Made by a program: the position numbers and the translations under genes. This document shows positions 18,031 through 26,827 of a stretch of DNA of 64,000 nt, in pieces. The DNA is from Haemophilus haemolyticus_L. Lineage in GTDB: Bacteria; Pseudomonadota; Gammaproteobacteria; Enterobacterales; Pasteurellaceae. Below the pieces are notes generated by a model that ran no database searches, was not told the DNA's origin, and was given only the letters and a program-made list of their open reading frames with translations. The DNA is taken from assembly GCF_003490595.1 (NCBI RefSeq), contig NZ_QQGY01000007.1:62001-126000 (forward strand), given 5' to 3'. Numbering within the stretch: position 1 is the stretch's first letter; each line of letters begins with the position of its first letter.

Positions 18031-18918
18031 ATGGCTTGGATTCAAATTCGCCTAAATAGCACCAATGAAAAAGCAGAACAAATGAGTGATTTTTTAGAAG
18101 AAATCGGCTCCGTTTCTGTGACTTTTATGGATAGTCAAGATACACCGATTTTTGAGCCTTTGCCTGGTGAAACTCGTTTATGGGGCAACACCGATGTTAT
18201 TGCGTTATTTGATGCAGAAACAGATATGGCAGAAATCGTCCGCTTATTAAAAGAAGCGAAACACTTAGATAGCAATACGGTATACAAAATTGAACAAATA
18301 GAAGATAAAGACTGGGAGCGCGAGTGGATGGATAACTTCCACCCAATGCAATTTGGTAAGCGTTTATGGATTTGTCCAAGTTGGCGTGATGTGCCTGATG
18401 AAAATGCCGTCAATGTGATGCTCGACCCAGGTTTAGCATTTGGTACTGGTACGCATCCTACAACCGCACTATGTTTAGAATGGCTTGATAGCTTGGACTT
18501 AAAAAATAAAACTGTCATCGATTTTGGTTGTGGATCTGGTATTTTAGCCATTGCCGCATTAAAACTTGGCGCGAAAAGTGCGGTGGGAATTGATATCGAT
18601 CCACAAGCGGTTCTAGCCAGTCGCAACAATGCCGAGCAAAACGGCGTTGCAGATCGCCTACAACTGTTCTTATCTGATGAAAAACCCTCTGATTTAAAAG
18701 CAGATGTCGTGGTGGCAAATATTCTTGCTGGCCCTCTCAAAGAACTTTACCCAATCATTAGCCAACTTGTTAAACCGAATGGCGATCTTGGTTTATCGGG
18801 CATTTTAGAAACGCAAGCTCAATCGGTATGCGATGCCTATACGCAAACATTTGCGTTAGAGCCAGTCTCGGTCAGAGAAGAATGGTGCCGAATTACGGGT
18901 AAGCTAAAAACGCTTTAA
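18031..18918 (+). CDS. prmA: Ribosomal protein L11 methyltransferase
   Basis: PrmA trimethylates several amino groups of ribosomal protein L11. The N-terminal ~60-residue substrate-binding domain is followed by a Rossmann methyltransferase domain with GTGTHPTTALCLEWL and the SAM-binding motif DFGCGSGILAIAALKLG. Length is 295 aa (E. coli 293). A TATAAT box lies about 35 bp upstream and AAAGGA is the ribosome binding site. Confidence 0.97.
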   Translation: MAWIQIRLNSTNEKAEQMSDFLEEIGSVSVTFMDSQDTPIFEPLPGETRLWGNTDVIALFDAETDMAEIVRLLKEAKHLDSNTVYKIEQIEDKDWEREWMDNFHPMQFGKRLWICPSWRDVPDENAVNVMLDPGLAFGTGTHPTTALCLEWLDSLDLKNKTVIDFGCGSGILAIAALKLGAKSAVGIDIDPQAVLASRNNAEQNGVADRLQLFLSDEKPSDLKADVVVANILAGPLKELYPIISQLVKPNGDLGLSGILETQAQSVCDAYTQTFALEPVSVREEWCRITGKLKTL

Positions 18919-18965
18919 TTTCTTTTTGTCAATCAAAAAAAGTGTATTTTTTAAACAAATTTCAC

Positions 18966-18994
18966 TTTGCAAAGTAAGGCAAAATGCGTATTAT
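18966..18994 (+). promoter_or_regulatory. Candidate promoter of the dusB-fis operon
   Basis: TTTGCA and TATTAT are 17 bases apart, and a GC-rich stretch follows (from about 18996), which would fit the stringently controlled fis promoter of E. coli. A small palindrome GGTCGTCGACC lies downstream near 19008. The boxes are seen; regulation is inferred. Confidence 0.5.
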
Positions 18995-19064
18995 AGCCAG
19001 CCTTGTCGGTCGTCGACCAGTTCGACACTAATTAGATTTAGGCTTGCTAGGAAGGTAATGTAAA

Positions 19065-20045
19065 ATGCGAATCGGTTCACACCAATTAAGAAATCGTGTT
19101 TTACTTGCACCAATGGCGGGTATTACCGACCAGCCTTTCCGTCGTCTTTGTGCATATTATGGTGCTGGACTCACATTTTCAGAAATGATGTCCACAAATC
19201 CGCAAGTTTGGCATACCGAAAAATCCAAATTGCGTTTGGCACATAGCGAAGATTTAGGTCTCAATGCCGTGCAAATTGCAGGTAGTGATCCACTCGAGAT
19301 GGCGCAAGCTGCGGCTATTAACGTGGAATATGGCGCACAAATCATTGACATTAATATGGGATGCCCCGCCAAAAAAGTAAATCGCAAACTCGCAGGCTCT
19401 GCGTTGTTGCAATTTCCAGATTTGGTGGAAAAAATCTTGCGAGAAGTAGTGGCAGCCGTCAATGTGCCAGTGACCTTAAAAATTCGTACAGGCTGGGATA
19501 AATCTAATCGAAACTGCGTTCAAATCGGCAAAATTGCAGAACAATGTGGCATACAAGCATTAACGGTGCATGGTCGTACACGTGCTTGTCTTTTTGAAGG
19601 CGAAGCGGAATATGACAACATCAAAGCCGTTAAACAAGCGATTGCCATACCGGTTATAGCCAATGGTGATATTGATTCTGCTCGGAAAGCAAAATTCGTT
19701 CTCGATTATACTGGAGCGGATGCCATTATGATCGGTCGTGCTGCGCTAGGTAACCCTTGGCTATTTCAAGCTGTGGAAAACCTAATTGAGCATGACTCGA
19801 TAAGCCAAATGCCAAGTTTAAACGAAAAGTGCGGTCAAATTTTGCGTCATATTCAAGAATTACATCAATTCTATGGCGAACAAAAAGGCTATCGCATTGC
19901 GCGTAAACACGTGGCTTGGTATTTACAGGGAATTCAACCTGATTCCGTTTTTAAACAGACTTTTAATGCAATTAGTGATCCGAAAGAGCAACTCATTGTA
20001 TTGGAAGATTTTTTCAATTTAATTTTGGATAAAGAAAAATGTTAG
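19065..20045 (+). CDS. dusB: tRNA-dihydrouridine synthase B
   Basis: DusB reduces uridine in the D-loop of tRNAs with FMN. The TIM-barrel flavoprotein shows PMAGITDQPFRRLC at the N-terminus, the catalytic cysteine region NMGCPAKKVNRKLAGSAL, and HGRTR and NGDI in the FMN phosphate region. It is 326 aa and overlaps fis by seven bases, the conserved dusB-fis operon of gammaproteobacteria. Confidence 0.96.
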   Translation: MRIGSHQLRNRVLLAPMAGITDQPFRRLCAYYGAGLTFSEMMSTNPQVWHTEKSKLRLAHSEDLGLNAVQIAGSDPLEMAQAAAINVEYGAQIIDINMGCPAKKVNRKLAGSALLQFPDLVEKILREVVAAVNVPVTLKIRTGWDKSNRNCVQIGKIAEQCGIQALTVHGRTRACLFEGEAEYDNIKAVKQAIAIPVIANGDIDSARKAKFVLDYTGADAIMIGRAALGNPWLFQAVENLIEHDSISQMPSLNEKCGQILRHIQELHQFYGEQKGYRIARKHVAWYLQGIQPDSVFKQTFNAISDPKEQLIVLEDFFNLILDKEKC

Positions 20046-20338
20046 AACAACAACGTAGTCCTGCTGATGCTTTAACGGTATCAGTATTAAATGCGCAATC
20101 ACAAGTGACCAACAAACCATTACGAGATTCAGTAAAACAAGCATTGCGTAATTATTTAGCGCAATTAGATGGTCAAGATGTGAATGATCTTTACGAATTA
20201 GTATTAGCGGAAGTTGAACACCCGATGTTAGATATGATTATGCAATATACTCGCGGTAATCAAACCCGTGCAGCAAATATGCTTGGTATCAACCGTGGTA
20301 CATTACGTAAAAAACTAAAAAAATACGGTATGGGCTAA
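20039..20338 (+). CDS. fis: DNA-binding protein Fis
   Basis: Fis is a nucleoid protein that bends DNA and activates rRNA and other promoters in fast growth. The 99-aa protein ends in the helix-turn-helix GNQTRAANMLGINRGTLRKKL (split here as residues ~74-94), nearly identical to E. coli Fis. Its start lies within dusB, so translation is coupled to it. Confidence 0.97.
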   Translation: MLEQQRSPADALTVSVLNAQSQVTNKPLRDSVKQALRNYLAQLDGQDVNDLYELVLAEVEHPMLDMIMQYTRGNQTRAANMLGINRGTLRKKLKKYGMG

Positions 20339-20360
20339 GTTATACTTTTTTTAGATAGCA

Positions 20361-20390
20361 AAGGGTGAACATTTTAATGTTCGCCCTTTT
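20361..20390 (+). terminator. Terminator after fis
   Basis: AAGGGTGAACAT and ATGTTCGCCCTT pair with one G-T wobble and a short loop, followed by a T run. Confidence 0.8.
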
Positions 20391-20402
20391 CATTCAATCG
20401 GA

Positions 20403-20432
20403 TAAAGCACAAGCGATAACCTGTGCTTTAAA
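20403..20432 (-). terminator. Weak terminator-like hairpin after glmS
   Basis: AAAGCACA and TGTGCTTT form an 8-bp stem with a ten-base loop, downstream of the convergent glmS gene. The T run on the minus strand is short. Confidence 0.45.
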
Positions 20433-20455
20433 TTTATCTTAAAATCAACCACACT

Positions 20456-22288
20456 TTATTCTACGGTAACAGATTTCGCTAAGTTACGAGGTTGATCTAC
20501 GTCAGTACCTTTAATTAAAGCCACATGATAAGAAAGCAACTGCATTGGGATGGTATAAAAAATCGGTGCAACGATATCATTGACTTTTGGCATCGTGATG
20601 ATTTTCATTCCTTCACTTGGCGTAAAGCCCGCTTCTTTATCGGCAAATACGTATAATTGACCGCCACGAGCACGAACCTCTTCAATGTTCGATTTTACTT
20701 TCTCTAATAATTCATTATTTGGCGCCACAACAATTACTGGCATATCGGCATCAATCAACGCTAATGGACCATGTTTTAATTCTCCAGCCGCATACGCTTC
20801 AGCGTGAATATAAGAAATCTCTTTCAATTTCAAAGAAGCCTCTACGGCAATTGGATAAAATGCACCACGACCTAAGAAAAGTGCATGATGTTTTTCAGCA
20901 AAATCCTCAGCCAATACTTCAATTTCTGTATCGAATGCTAATGCTTTTTCAATTTCAGAAGGTAAAGATTGCATTGCTTTGATAATCTCATGCTCTTTTT
21001 CTGCAGAAATATAACCTTTAACTTTACCAAGTGCCGTCACCAACATTAATAACGCAGCGAGCTGTGTCGTAAATGCTTTTGTTGATGCCACCCCAACTTC
21101 AACACCGGCACGCGTCATAAATGCAAGATCTGATTCGCGTACTAGCGAAGATCCAGCAACATTACAAATTGTTAATGCCGCCATGTATCCTTTTTCTTTT
21201 GCTAAACGAAGTGCGGCTAAAGTATCGGCTGTTTCGCCAGATTGAGAAAGTGTAATCAATAAGCTATTTGGGCGTGTAACAAATTTGCGATAACGAAACT
21301 CCGATGCAATTTCAACATCACAGCTCACCCCAGCCAAAGATTCAAACCAATAACGTGCCACCATACCTGCATTATAGGATGTTCCACAAGCAACAATTTG
21401 AATATGCTCAACTTTTTCTAAAATGCCTTTTGCACCATTACCGATTGAATCGACAATCACATTTTCATGATTGATACGTCCTTCCATTGTATTGATAAGT
21501 GCGGTTGGCTGTTCGTAAATTTCTTTCTGCATAAAATGACGGAATTTTCCTTTCTCTGCCGCGTCATTTTCAAGATTAGATTCGTGAATTTCACGCTCAA
21601 CTTTATTGCCGTAAGTATCATAAATATCAACTGTGCGACGTGTAATTTCTGCAATATCCCCTTCTTCTAAAAAGATAAAACGGCGGGTAACACTTAAAAG
21701 CGCAAGTTGATCTGAAGCTAAGAAATTTTCACCAATACCTAAACCAATCACTAGCGGACTGCCAGAACGAGCTGCGACTAAATGTTCAGGATGACGACTG
21801 TCCATTACCACCATGCCATATGCGCCAGTAAGTTGTTTTACTGCTTTTTTCACAGCTTCTAAAAGTGAATCCGTGCTACGCATTTCCCATTCAACCAGAT
21901 GAGCGATTACTTCAGTATCGGTTTGCGATAAAAATACATAACCACGAGATTTTAATAATTCACGAAGTTCTTCATGATTTTCAATAATACCGTTATGTAC
22001 TACGGCAAAAGTGCCTGACGCATGGGGGTGCGCATTGGTTTCTGATGGTTCACCATGCGTTGCCCAACGCGTATGCGCAATCCCTGTACCACCAATCAAT
22101 GGTTTCTCCGATACCGTCTCATCTAAAGCTTTTACTTTACCTAAGCAGCGCACGCGTTGTAATTCATGATGTTCATTTACCACCGCAACTCCTGCTGAAT
22201 CATAACCACGATATTCCAAACGATGTAAACCATTAATTAAGATTTCCGCTACATCACGTTGCGCTACCGCGCCGACAATACCACACAT
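20456..22288 (-). CDS. glmS: Glutamine-fructose-6-phosphate aminotransferase (isomerizing)
   Basis: GlmS makes glucosamine-6-phosphate, the first step to peptidoglycan and LPS amino sugars. The N-terminal class II glutamine amidotransferase domain starts MCGIVGAV, with the nucleophile Cys exposed after Met removal, and two SIS domains (LITLSQSGETADTLAALR and FLGRGAFYPIAVEASLKLKEISY regions) bind fructose-6-phosphate. Length is 610 aa (E. coli 609). A DeoR-family gene lies directly upstream on the same strand. Confidence 0.97.
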   Translation of the reverse strand: MCGIVGAVAQRDVAEILINGLHRLEYRGYDSAGVAVVNEHHELQRVRCLGKVKALDETVSEKPLIGGTGIAHTRWATHGEPSETNAHPHASGTFAVVHNGIIENHEELRELLKSRGYVFLSQTDTEVIAHLVEWEMRSTDSLLEAVKKAVKQLTGAYGMVVMDSRHPEHLVAARSGSPLVIGLGIGENFLASDQLALLSVTRRFIFLEEGDIAEITRRTVDIYDTYGNKVEREIHESNLENDAAEKGKFRHFMQKEIYEQPTALINTMEGRINHENVIVDSIGNGAKGILEKVEHIQIVACGTSYNAGMVARYWFESLAGVSCDVEIASEFRYRKFVTRPNSLLITLSQSGETADTLAALRLAKEKGYMAALTICNVAGSSLVRESDLAFMTRAGVEVGVASTKAFTTQLAALLMLVTALGKVKGYISAEKEHEIIKAMQSLPSEIEKALAFDTEIEVLAEDFAEKHHALFLGRGAFYPIAVEASLKLKEISYIHAEAYAAGELKHGPLALIDADMPVIVVAPNNELLEKVKSNIEEVRARGGQLYVFADKEAGFTPSEGMKIITMPKVNDIVAPIFYTIPMQLLSYHVALIKGTDVDQPRNLAKSVTVE

Positions 22289-22343
22289 AAGCTTTCCTTA
22301 TTGTTAATTAAATAAAAAATACGTCTATTTTTTTAACCGCACT

Positions 22344-23117
22344 TTATACGCAAATTACTTCTACGCCATGAGCCCAAATGGCTTGTTTATCTTGTTCTGA
22401 TAATCCTGTATCAGTAATAAGCACATCAATTTGTTGCCAAGTTAATTCTAAATTTGGCATTTTCCGACCAATTTTCTGAGATTCCACCATCACAACAACT
22501 TCGCGAGAAACTTCCGCCATCACCTGGCTTAATCCTACAAGTTCATTAAAAGTCGTAGAACCTCGCGCTAAATCAATGCCATCGGCACCAATAAAAAGTT
22601 GGTCGAAATCGTAAGAACGTAGCACCTGTTCAGCTACTTTTCCTTGAAACGATTCCGAACGAGTATCCCAAGTTCCCCCAGTCATCAGTAACGTTGGCTC
22701 ATTTTCTAATGCTCTCAATTCTGTTGCTACCGAAAGTGAGTTCGTCATGACCACTAAGCCTTGTTTTAAATTAAGTTGTTTAATCAAAGCCGCCGTAGTA
22801 CTGCCGCTATCTACGATAATACGGTTATGATCACGAATACGTTCAGCGGCGGCTTTCGCTATGACAAACTTTCGTTTCGTAAGTTCATCATTTTCGTTTT
22901 CATCAATAATTTCTTTTGGCATTAAAATTGCGCCACCGTATTTGCGTAATAAAAAACCATTTGTTTCTAGCGCACTTAAGTCTTTACGAATAGTCACTTC
23001 AGATATATCAAAAAGCTGCACTAGCTGTTCTACACTCACTTCACCTTGTTCTTGCAAAAGTTGCATAATTGTATGGCGACGTTGTTTAGTATTACGAGAC
23101 TGGCTACTTTTTTTCAT
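22344..23117 (-). CDS. DeoR-family transcriptional regulator next to glmS
   Basis: The 257-aa protein has a DeoR helix-turn-helix at residues ~17-60 (VSVEQLVQLFDISEVTIRKDL) and a C-terminal sugar-phosphate-sensing domain with DSGSTTAALI and GADGI. It lies 55 bp upstream of glmS and in the same direction, so control of amino-sugar synthesis, with a sugar phosphate as effector, is a reasonable guess. I do not recognise a specific named orthologue. Confidence 0.85.
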   Translation of the reverse strand: MKKSSQSRNTKQRRHTIMQLLQEQGEVSVEQLVQLFDISEVTIRKDLSALETNGFLLRKYGGAILMPKEIIDENENDELTKRKFVIAKAAAERIRDHNRIIVDSGSTTAALIKQLNLKQGLVVMTNSLSVATELRALENEPTLLMTGGTWDTRSESFQGKVAEQVLRSYDFDQLFIGADGIDLARGSTTFNELVGLSQVMAEVSREVVVMVESQKIGRKMPNLELTWQQIDVLITDTGLSEQDKQAIWAHGVEVICV

Positions 23118-23201
23118 AAAGCTATCCTTAAATGCTATAAATTTCGGTTCGAAAGTTTATTTAAAGAATATTGTTTTGTAAAGTAAATTTTAGATAACAA
23201 A

Positions 23202-23226
23202 AAACCCTGCTCATTGGCAGGGTTTA
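23202..23226 (-). terminator. Terminator after hupA
   Basis: AAACCCTGC and GCAGGGTTT pair around a five-base loop; on the minus strand a T run follows directly. It sits 20 bp after the hupA stop. Confidence 0.9.
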
Positions 23227-23244
23227 AAATCATTCAAATATTAA

Positions 23245-23517
23245 TTATTTGATTGCATCTTTTAATGCTTTACCAGAAACAAACGCTGGTACTTTAGATG
23301 CTGCGATTTTAATTTCAGCACCAGTTTGTGGGTTACGACCAGTACGTGCAGCACGTGCATTTACTTTGAATGTACCGAAACCGATTAATTGTACAGGTTC
23401 ACCTTTTTTGAGGCTTACAGTAATCGCGTCTAAAGTCGCTTCTAACGCAGCTTTAGCTTGTTTTTTGTTTAATTCTGCAGCGCTTGCAATTGCATCAATT
23501 AAATCTGTTTTGTTCAT
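23245..23517 (-). CDS. hupA: DNA-binding protein HU
   Basis: HU compacts and bends DNA. The 90-aa protein shows the full HU plan: N-terminal helices MNKTDLIDAIASAAEL, GFGTFKVNARAARTGRNPQTG covering the DNA-clasping arm, and a C-terminal helix ending ALKDAIK. In E. coli hupA likewise follows yjaG in the nudC region, which supports the symbol. Confidence 0.95.
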   Translation of the reverse strand: MNKTDLIDAIASAAELNKKQAKAALEATLDAITVSLKKGEPVQLIGFGTFKVNARAARTGRNPQTGAEIKIAASKVPAFVSGKALKDAIK

Positions 23518-23654
23518 AAATTTGTACCTTCTGTTAAATAAAAATTTGACTCTTCAAAATACGCCTGCGGGCTAACCACAAAAGCTGTGCAAAGGATAAT
23601 CTAACTTACGATGAATTAAAAGCAAGATTTTTAAAATTTGTGACAAATCTCACG

Positions 23655-24245
23655 TTATTGATGAAATTCTATACCAATATTAGAGATTCCCTCGGCTCGA
23701 ATCTCATTTTTTAAATCTAAAATTAATTCAATATCACGTTTTTCACATTCTTTAAGTAAACGATAAATCTGCCATTGCACATCGAGTTCCGCTTGAATAT
23801 CTTCACTTTCTTTAAGTTCGCTGTCCGACCAATCTCGCCCCGTTTCCGTTTCCAATAAACTCGTTACCGTTCCTAAAGAAATTAAGCTCATTTCCACCGC
23901 TCTTTCTAATGTTTCACCCGCGATAATAGCGTGTAGAATTTCAGCTAAAGCCTGGCAAGCATCTAACGCTGGCACAACACCAAAACTCTCGTAATCATTC
24001 ACATCAGGAATAATCGTTTCCAATTTCTCCAACTGATTTTCAAAGTTGATTTTGGCATCTTTAACCGTTAAATATTCCCACACCAAATTGAGAATATTTT
24101 GATACGTTTTAGCTTCAACGCTAAGCTCGTTCATTTGACAGAACAATTTAAAATTTGGTGCCATACGTTCGCATAAAGCAGCCATAAAAGTAAGATGTTG
24201 CCAACTTTCTAAGTTTTCTAAGCGTTTATGAATCGGATTTCGCAT
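23655..24245 (-). CDS. yjaG: YjaG family protein (DUF416)
   Basis: A 196-aa, mostly helical, acidic soluble protein of the DUF416/YjaG family with the typical opening NLESWQHLTFMAALCERMAPN. No catalytic motif is evident and its role is unknown. It keeps the E. coli neighbourhood, between nudC and hupA. Confidence 0.85.
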   Translation of the reverse strand: MRNPIHKRLENLESWQHLTFMAALCERMAPNFKLFCQMNELSVEAKTYQNILNLVWEYLTVKDAKINFENQLEKLETIIPDVNDYESFGVVPALDACQALAEILHAIIAGETLERAVEMSLISLGTVTSLLETETGRDWSDSELKESEDIQAELDVQWQIYRLLKECEKRDIELILDLKNEIRAEGISNIGIEFHQ

Positions 24246-24280
24246 CTTATTTCCTTAATTCGTAAGGGTTGGAGTATTTA

Positions 24281-25075
24281 TTAATCGCATTTATGTTCCG
24301 CTTTACAGAGCTCAAGCGTCGCATGAATTAATTTGCGAGCGATAGTACCTGTTGGCGGTAATTCTGGCAAGGGTTGATCATAAGAAAACCACTGCGCATC
24401 ATAAATTTCACTTTCCTGCAAAGTAATTTCACCGCTCTCATAATCAGCCAGAAAACCGACCATTTGAGAATTCGGAAATGCCCAAGGTTGGCTACCAAAA
24501 TAACGAATATTTTTTATCAAAATCCCTGTTTCCTCAAAAACCTCTCTCCGCACAGCTTGTTCAAATGTTTCACCGACTTCTACAAAACCAGCAAGAGTGG
24601 TATACATTCCTCCATTCGGGTGATAATGACGTTTGTGATTAGCAAGCAATATTTCTTTGCCACGTCGAACCGCAACAATAATGGATGGGCAAATTACAGG
24701 ATAAGTTCGATACCCGCAGTGAGTACATTGCACGGCGAGCTCTTCTTGAATTTGTTGTGTTTTATGACCGCACTTTCCACAGAATTTATGAGTTTTTAGG
24801 AAATGATTAATTTCCACGCCTCGGCTTAATACATGGAATTCATCCTCTGGCAGAGAAAGTAATTCACGCAAACTTACATATTCTCGTTCATCACTTTCTT
24901 GCTCAGCCACAAGCCACAACGGATGATTTTTCCATTCACCGATTTGCATAGCCTGCAATCCTTCCATTCCAAGCGCTTTAGCCGTACCACAAGGCAACTC
25001 ATTATTCAGCAAATAAAGGTTCGAACCTTGAGTAAACAACCAATAACCAAAATCATCCGGATTAAGTGTTTTCAT
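24281..25075 (-). CDS. nudC: NADH pyrophosphatase / NAD-RNA decapping hydrolase
   Basis: NudC hydrolyses NADH and removes NAD caps from RNA. A four-cysteine zinc ribbon (CGKC and CTHC, residues ~99-120) is followed by the Nudix box GFVEVGETFEQAVRREVFEETGI (residues ~165-187; the GX5EX7REXXEEXG pattern is complete) and the SQPWAFP NudC signature. Length is 264 aa. Confidence 0.96.
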   Translation of the reverse strand: MKTLNPDDFGYWLFTQGSNLYLLNNELPCGTAKALGMEGLQAMQIGEWKNHPLWLVAEQESDEREYVSLRELLSLPEDEFHVLSRGVEINHFLKTHKFCGKCGHKTQQIQEELAVQCTHCGYRTYPVICPSIIVAVRRGKEILLANHKRHYHPNGGMYTTLAGFVEVGETFEQAVRREVFEETGILIKNIRYFGSQPWAFPNSQMVGFLADYESGEITLQESEIYDAQWFSYDQPLPELPPTGTIARKLIHATLELCKAEHKCD

Positions 25076-25090
25076 TTTTTACTCCATAAA

Positions 25091-25120
25091 AATAACCGCA
25101 CTTTCAAAAGTGCGGTTATT
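25091..25120. terminator. Inverted uptake-sequence terminator between nfuA and nudC
   Basis: AATAACCGCACTTT and AAAGTGCGGTTATT give a 14-bp perfect stem with a two-base loop, the longest such pair in the window. It follows nfuA on the minus strand. Confidence 0.85.
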
Positions 25121-25143
25121 ATAAATCTTCTTTTTACCACTCA

Positions 25144-25740
25144 CTAATAATAAGAGTGCTCTCCACGCTGATGTTCGGTTACGTCTTTTGCACCTTTTAA
25201 TTCATTCGGGAATAGGCTAACGAGTTGTTTTTCTACGCCATCTTTTAATGTAACGTCCACCATTGAACAACCGTTACAACCACCACCGAATTGTAAAATT
25301 GCGTAACCATCTTCAGTAATTTCAATTAAGGTTATGCGTCCACCATGACTTGCAAGCTGTGGATTAATTTGAGTTTGAATCACATATTCAACACGTTCAA
25401 TTAATGGCGCATCATCAGCCACCTTACGCATTTTGGCATTTGGCGCTTTTAAGGTAAGCTGCGCACCAAGTTCTTCGGTAACATAATCAATTTCTGCTTC
25501 TTCTAAGAAAGGTAGGCTGACCTCATCAATAAATGCAGAAAAAGTGTCGTATTTCATTTCAACATCACTTTCTTCCACGGCATTAGGTGGGCAATAAGAT
25601 ACGCCACATTCCGCGTTAGGTGTGCCTGGATTAACCACGAAAATACGAATATTCGTTCCTTCTTCTTGCGTGTCTAAAAGTTTTCTAAAATGCGCTTGTG
25701 CGGCATCAGAAATAGCGATTTGCTGGGTTGCTTGTTCCAT
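25144..25740 (-). CDS. nfuA: Fe/S biogenesis protein NfuA
   Basis: NfuA carries and transfers 4Fe-4S clusters, mainly under stress. It has an N-terminal degenerate A-type carrier domain (with one CGVSYC pair) and a C-terminal Nfu domain with the cluster-binding CNGC motif (QFGGGCNGCSMVDVTL). Starting at the ATG at 25740, behind an AGGA site, gives 198 aa; an upstream in-frame start would add 17 residues unlike the family. In E. coli too, nfuA neighbours the comF-type gene gntX. Confidence 0.95.
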   Translation of the reverse strand: MEQATQQIAISDAAQAHFRKLLDTQEEGTNIRIFVVNPGTPNAECGVSYCPPNAVEESDVEMKYDTFSAFIDEVSLPFLEEAEIDYVTEELGAQLTLKAPNAKMRKVADDAPLIERVEYVIQTQINPQLASHGGRITLIEITEDGYAILQFGGGCNGCSMVDVTLKDGVEKQLVSLFPNELKGAKDVTEHQRGEHSYY

Positions 25741-25817
25741 AATATTATGTCCTAAATACTTGAGAGAAAGTATCGGGAATAATACGCTCATCGCGCTTTT
25801 TTTTCCAGTGCTTTATA

Positions 25818-26504
25818 TTAAGCCCGCGCCAGCCCCCACACTTGGATCTCCTCTACACCTAATTTTCGCAACAATTTTGATATTTCATTGAGTGTAGAAC
25901 CAGTAGTAATCACATCATCCACCAATGCTACGCGACGATAAGGAAATTCATTTTTCGAAACAGCAAGAGAAAAGGCATTTTTTAAATTCTGACGACGATC
26001 TTTTGCACTCAAACCACGTTGAGTATGGGTATGTCTCACGCGCTTTACGATATTGTTCAAATTAGGAATATCTAGCCAACGACTTAATTGCCGAGATAAT
26101 AAATCAGCCTGATTATAACCTCGTCGCCATTGGCGAAAATGATATAAAGGCACTGGAATGATTGCTTCTGGTAATTTAAGTTGATGCGTTCGTTTAGCAT
26201 CACGCACCGCAAGATATAAAAGTCGAGCCAAAGTGCGGTCAATCCAAAATTGATTTTGAAATTTAAAACGGTGAATCAATACAGTAAGCGGTTCAATATA
26301 ATGCCCAATAATGACTATCTTATCCCAGCTAGGTTCTTGTTTAAGGCAATTACCACAATGCTGCGCATAATATTGCAATTCCGCACCACAATGACCGCAA
26401 TAAGGAAAAGATTTAATTTGTTTTTGGCAACGTGAACATAGCCCATTTTTTGCGATATGAAGATTGCCACGGCAGTGGATACAGCGAAAATTAAAAAAAT
26501 TCAT
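25818..26504 (-). CDS. comF: Competence protein ComF (phosphoribosyltransferase-type)
   Basis: ComF is needed for transforming DNA to move into the cytoplasm. N-terminal zinc-finger-like cysteines (CIHC, CSRC, CGHC, CGNC) lead into a PRTase domain with the PRPP-binding motif RVALVDDVITTGSTLNEI near residue 190-207. Length is 228 aa. It has its own AAGGAT ribosome binding site. It is the last com gene but is separated from comE here by a transposase gene and a 250-bp hairpin array, which may uncouple it from the comA promoter. Confidence 0.93.
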   Translation of the reverse strand: MNFFNFRCIHCRGNLHIAKNGLCSRCQKQIKSFPYCGHCGAELQYYAQHCGNCLKQEPSWDKIVIIGHYIEPLTVLIHRFKFQNQFWIDRTLARLLYLAVRDAKRTHQLKLPEAIIPVPLYHFRQWRRGYNQADLLSRQLSRWLDIPNLNNIVKRVRHTHTQRGLSAKDRRQNLKNAFSLAVSKNEFPYRRVALVDDVITTGSTLNEISKLLRKLGVEEIQVWGLARA

Positions 26505-26544
26505 TTGATCCTTATTAGTGATTACTGCAACTTAGGGTAGTAGT

Positions 26545-26668
26545 AACCTAGGGTAGGTTTACCCTAGGCTAATCATAATGCTACCCCGTTGGGGTAGGTA
26601 TAGGTGTTCCCCAAAGGGGAACTATGATTACCATCACTAACCGTGGGTATACTTACTCACGGTTTACA
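26545..26668. repeat. 124-bp hairpin unit, copy 1
   Basis: The unit contains four hairpins. CCTAGGGTA/TACCCTAGG comes first. Then an outer stem TAATCATA/TATGATTA (26570-26577 with 26623-26630) encloses CTACCCC/GGGGTAG and GTTCCCC/GGGGAAC. CCGTGGGT/ACTCACGG comes last. It lies between the transposase gene and comF and would be transcribed if com transcription reads through. Copy 2 follows with exactly 124-bp periodicity and about six differences. Confidence 0.9.
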
Positions 26669-26792
26669 AACCTAGGGTAGGTGTACCCTAGGCTAATCAT
26701 AATGCTACCCCGTTGGGGTAGGTATAGGTGTTCCCCAAAGGGGAACTACGATTACTATCACTAACCGTGGGTATACTTACCCACGGATTACA
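26669..26792. repeat. 124-bp hairpin unit, copy 2
   Basis: This is a tandem copy of the unit before it, differing at about six bases; its last hairpin is a perfect palindrome (CCGTGGGT/ACCCACGG). A truncated third copy (AACCTAGG) begins at 26793, so the unit seems to end in the same bases it starts with. It lies 36 bp from the stop of the HUH transposase gene, which suggests the two are parts of one element. Confidence 0.9.
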
Positions 26793-26827
26793 AACCTAGG
26801 GGGAAAAATAAGCATTCCCAAAAACCA

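Noticed and set aside
18135..18740. 201-codon minus-strand frame inside prmA
   Set aside because: It is fully antisense to a conserved gene and has a low-complexity composition typical of a shadow frame.
3286..25120. Inverted ACCGCACTT/AAGTGCGGT pairs as insertion sequence ends
   Set aside because: They are uptake signal sequences in inverted pairs at gene ends, a known Haemophilus terminator arrangement, and enclose no mobile genes.
26545..26792. CRISPR array
   Set aside because: Only two 124-bp units lie directly head to tail with no unique spacers, and the repeats are far too long.
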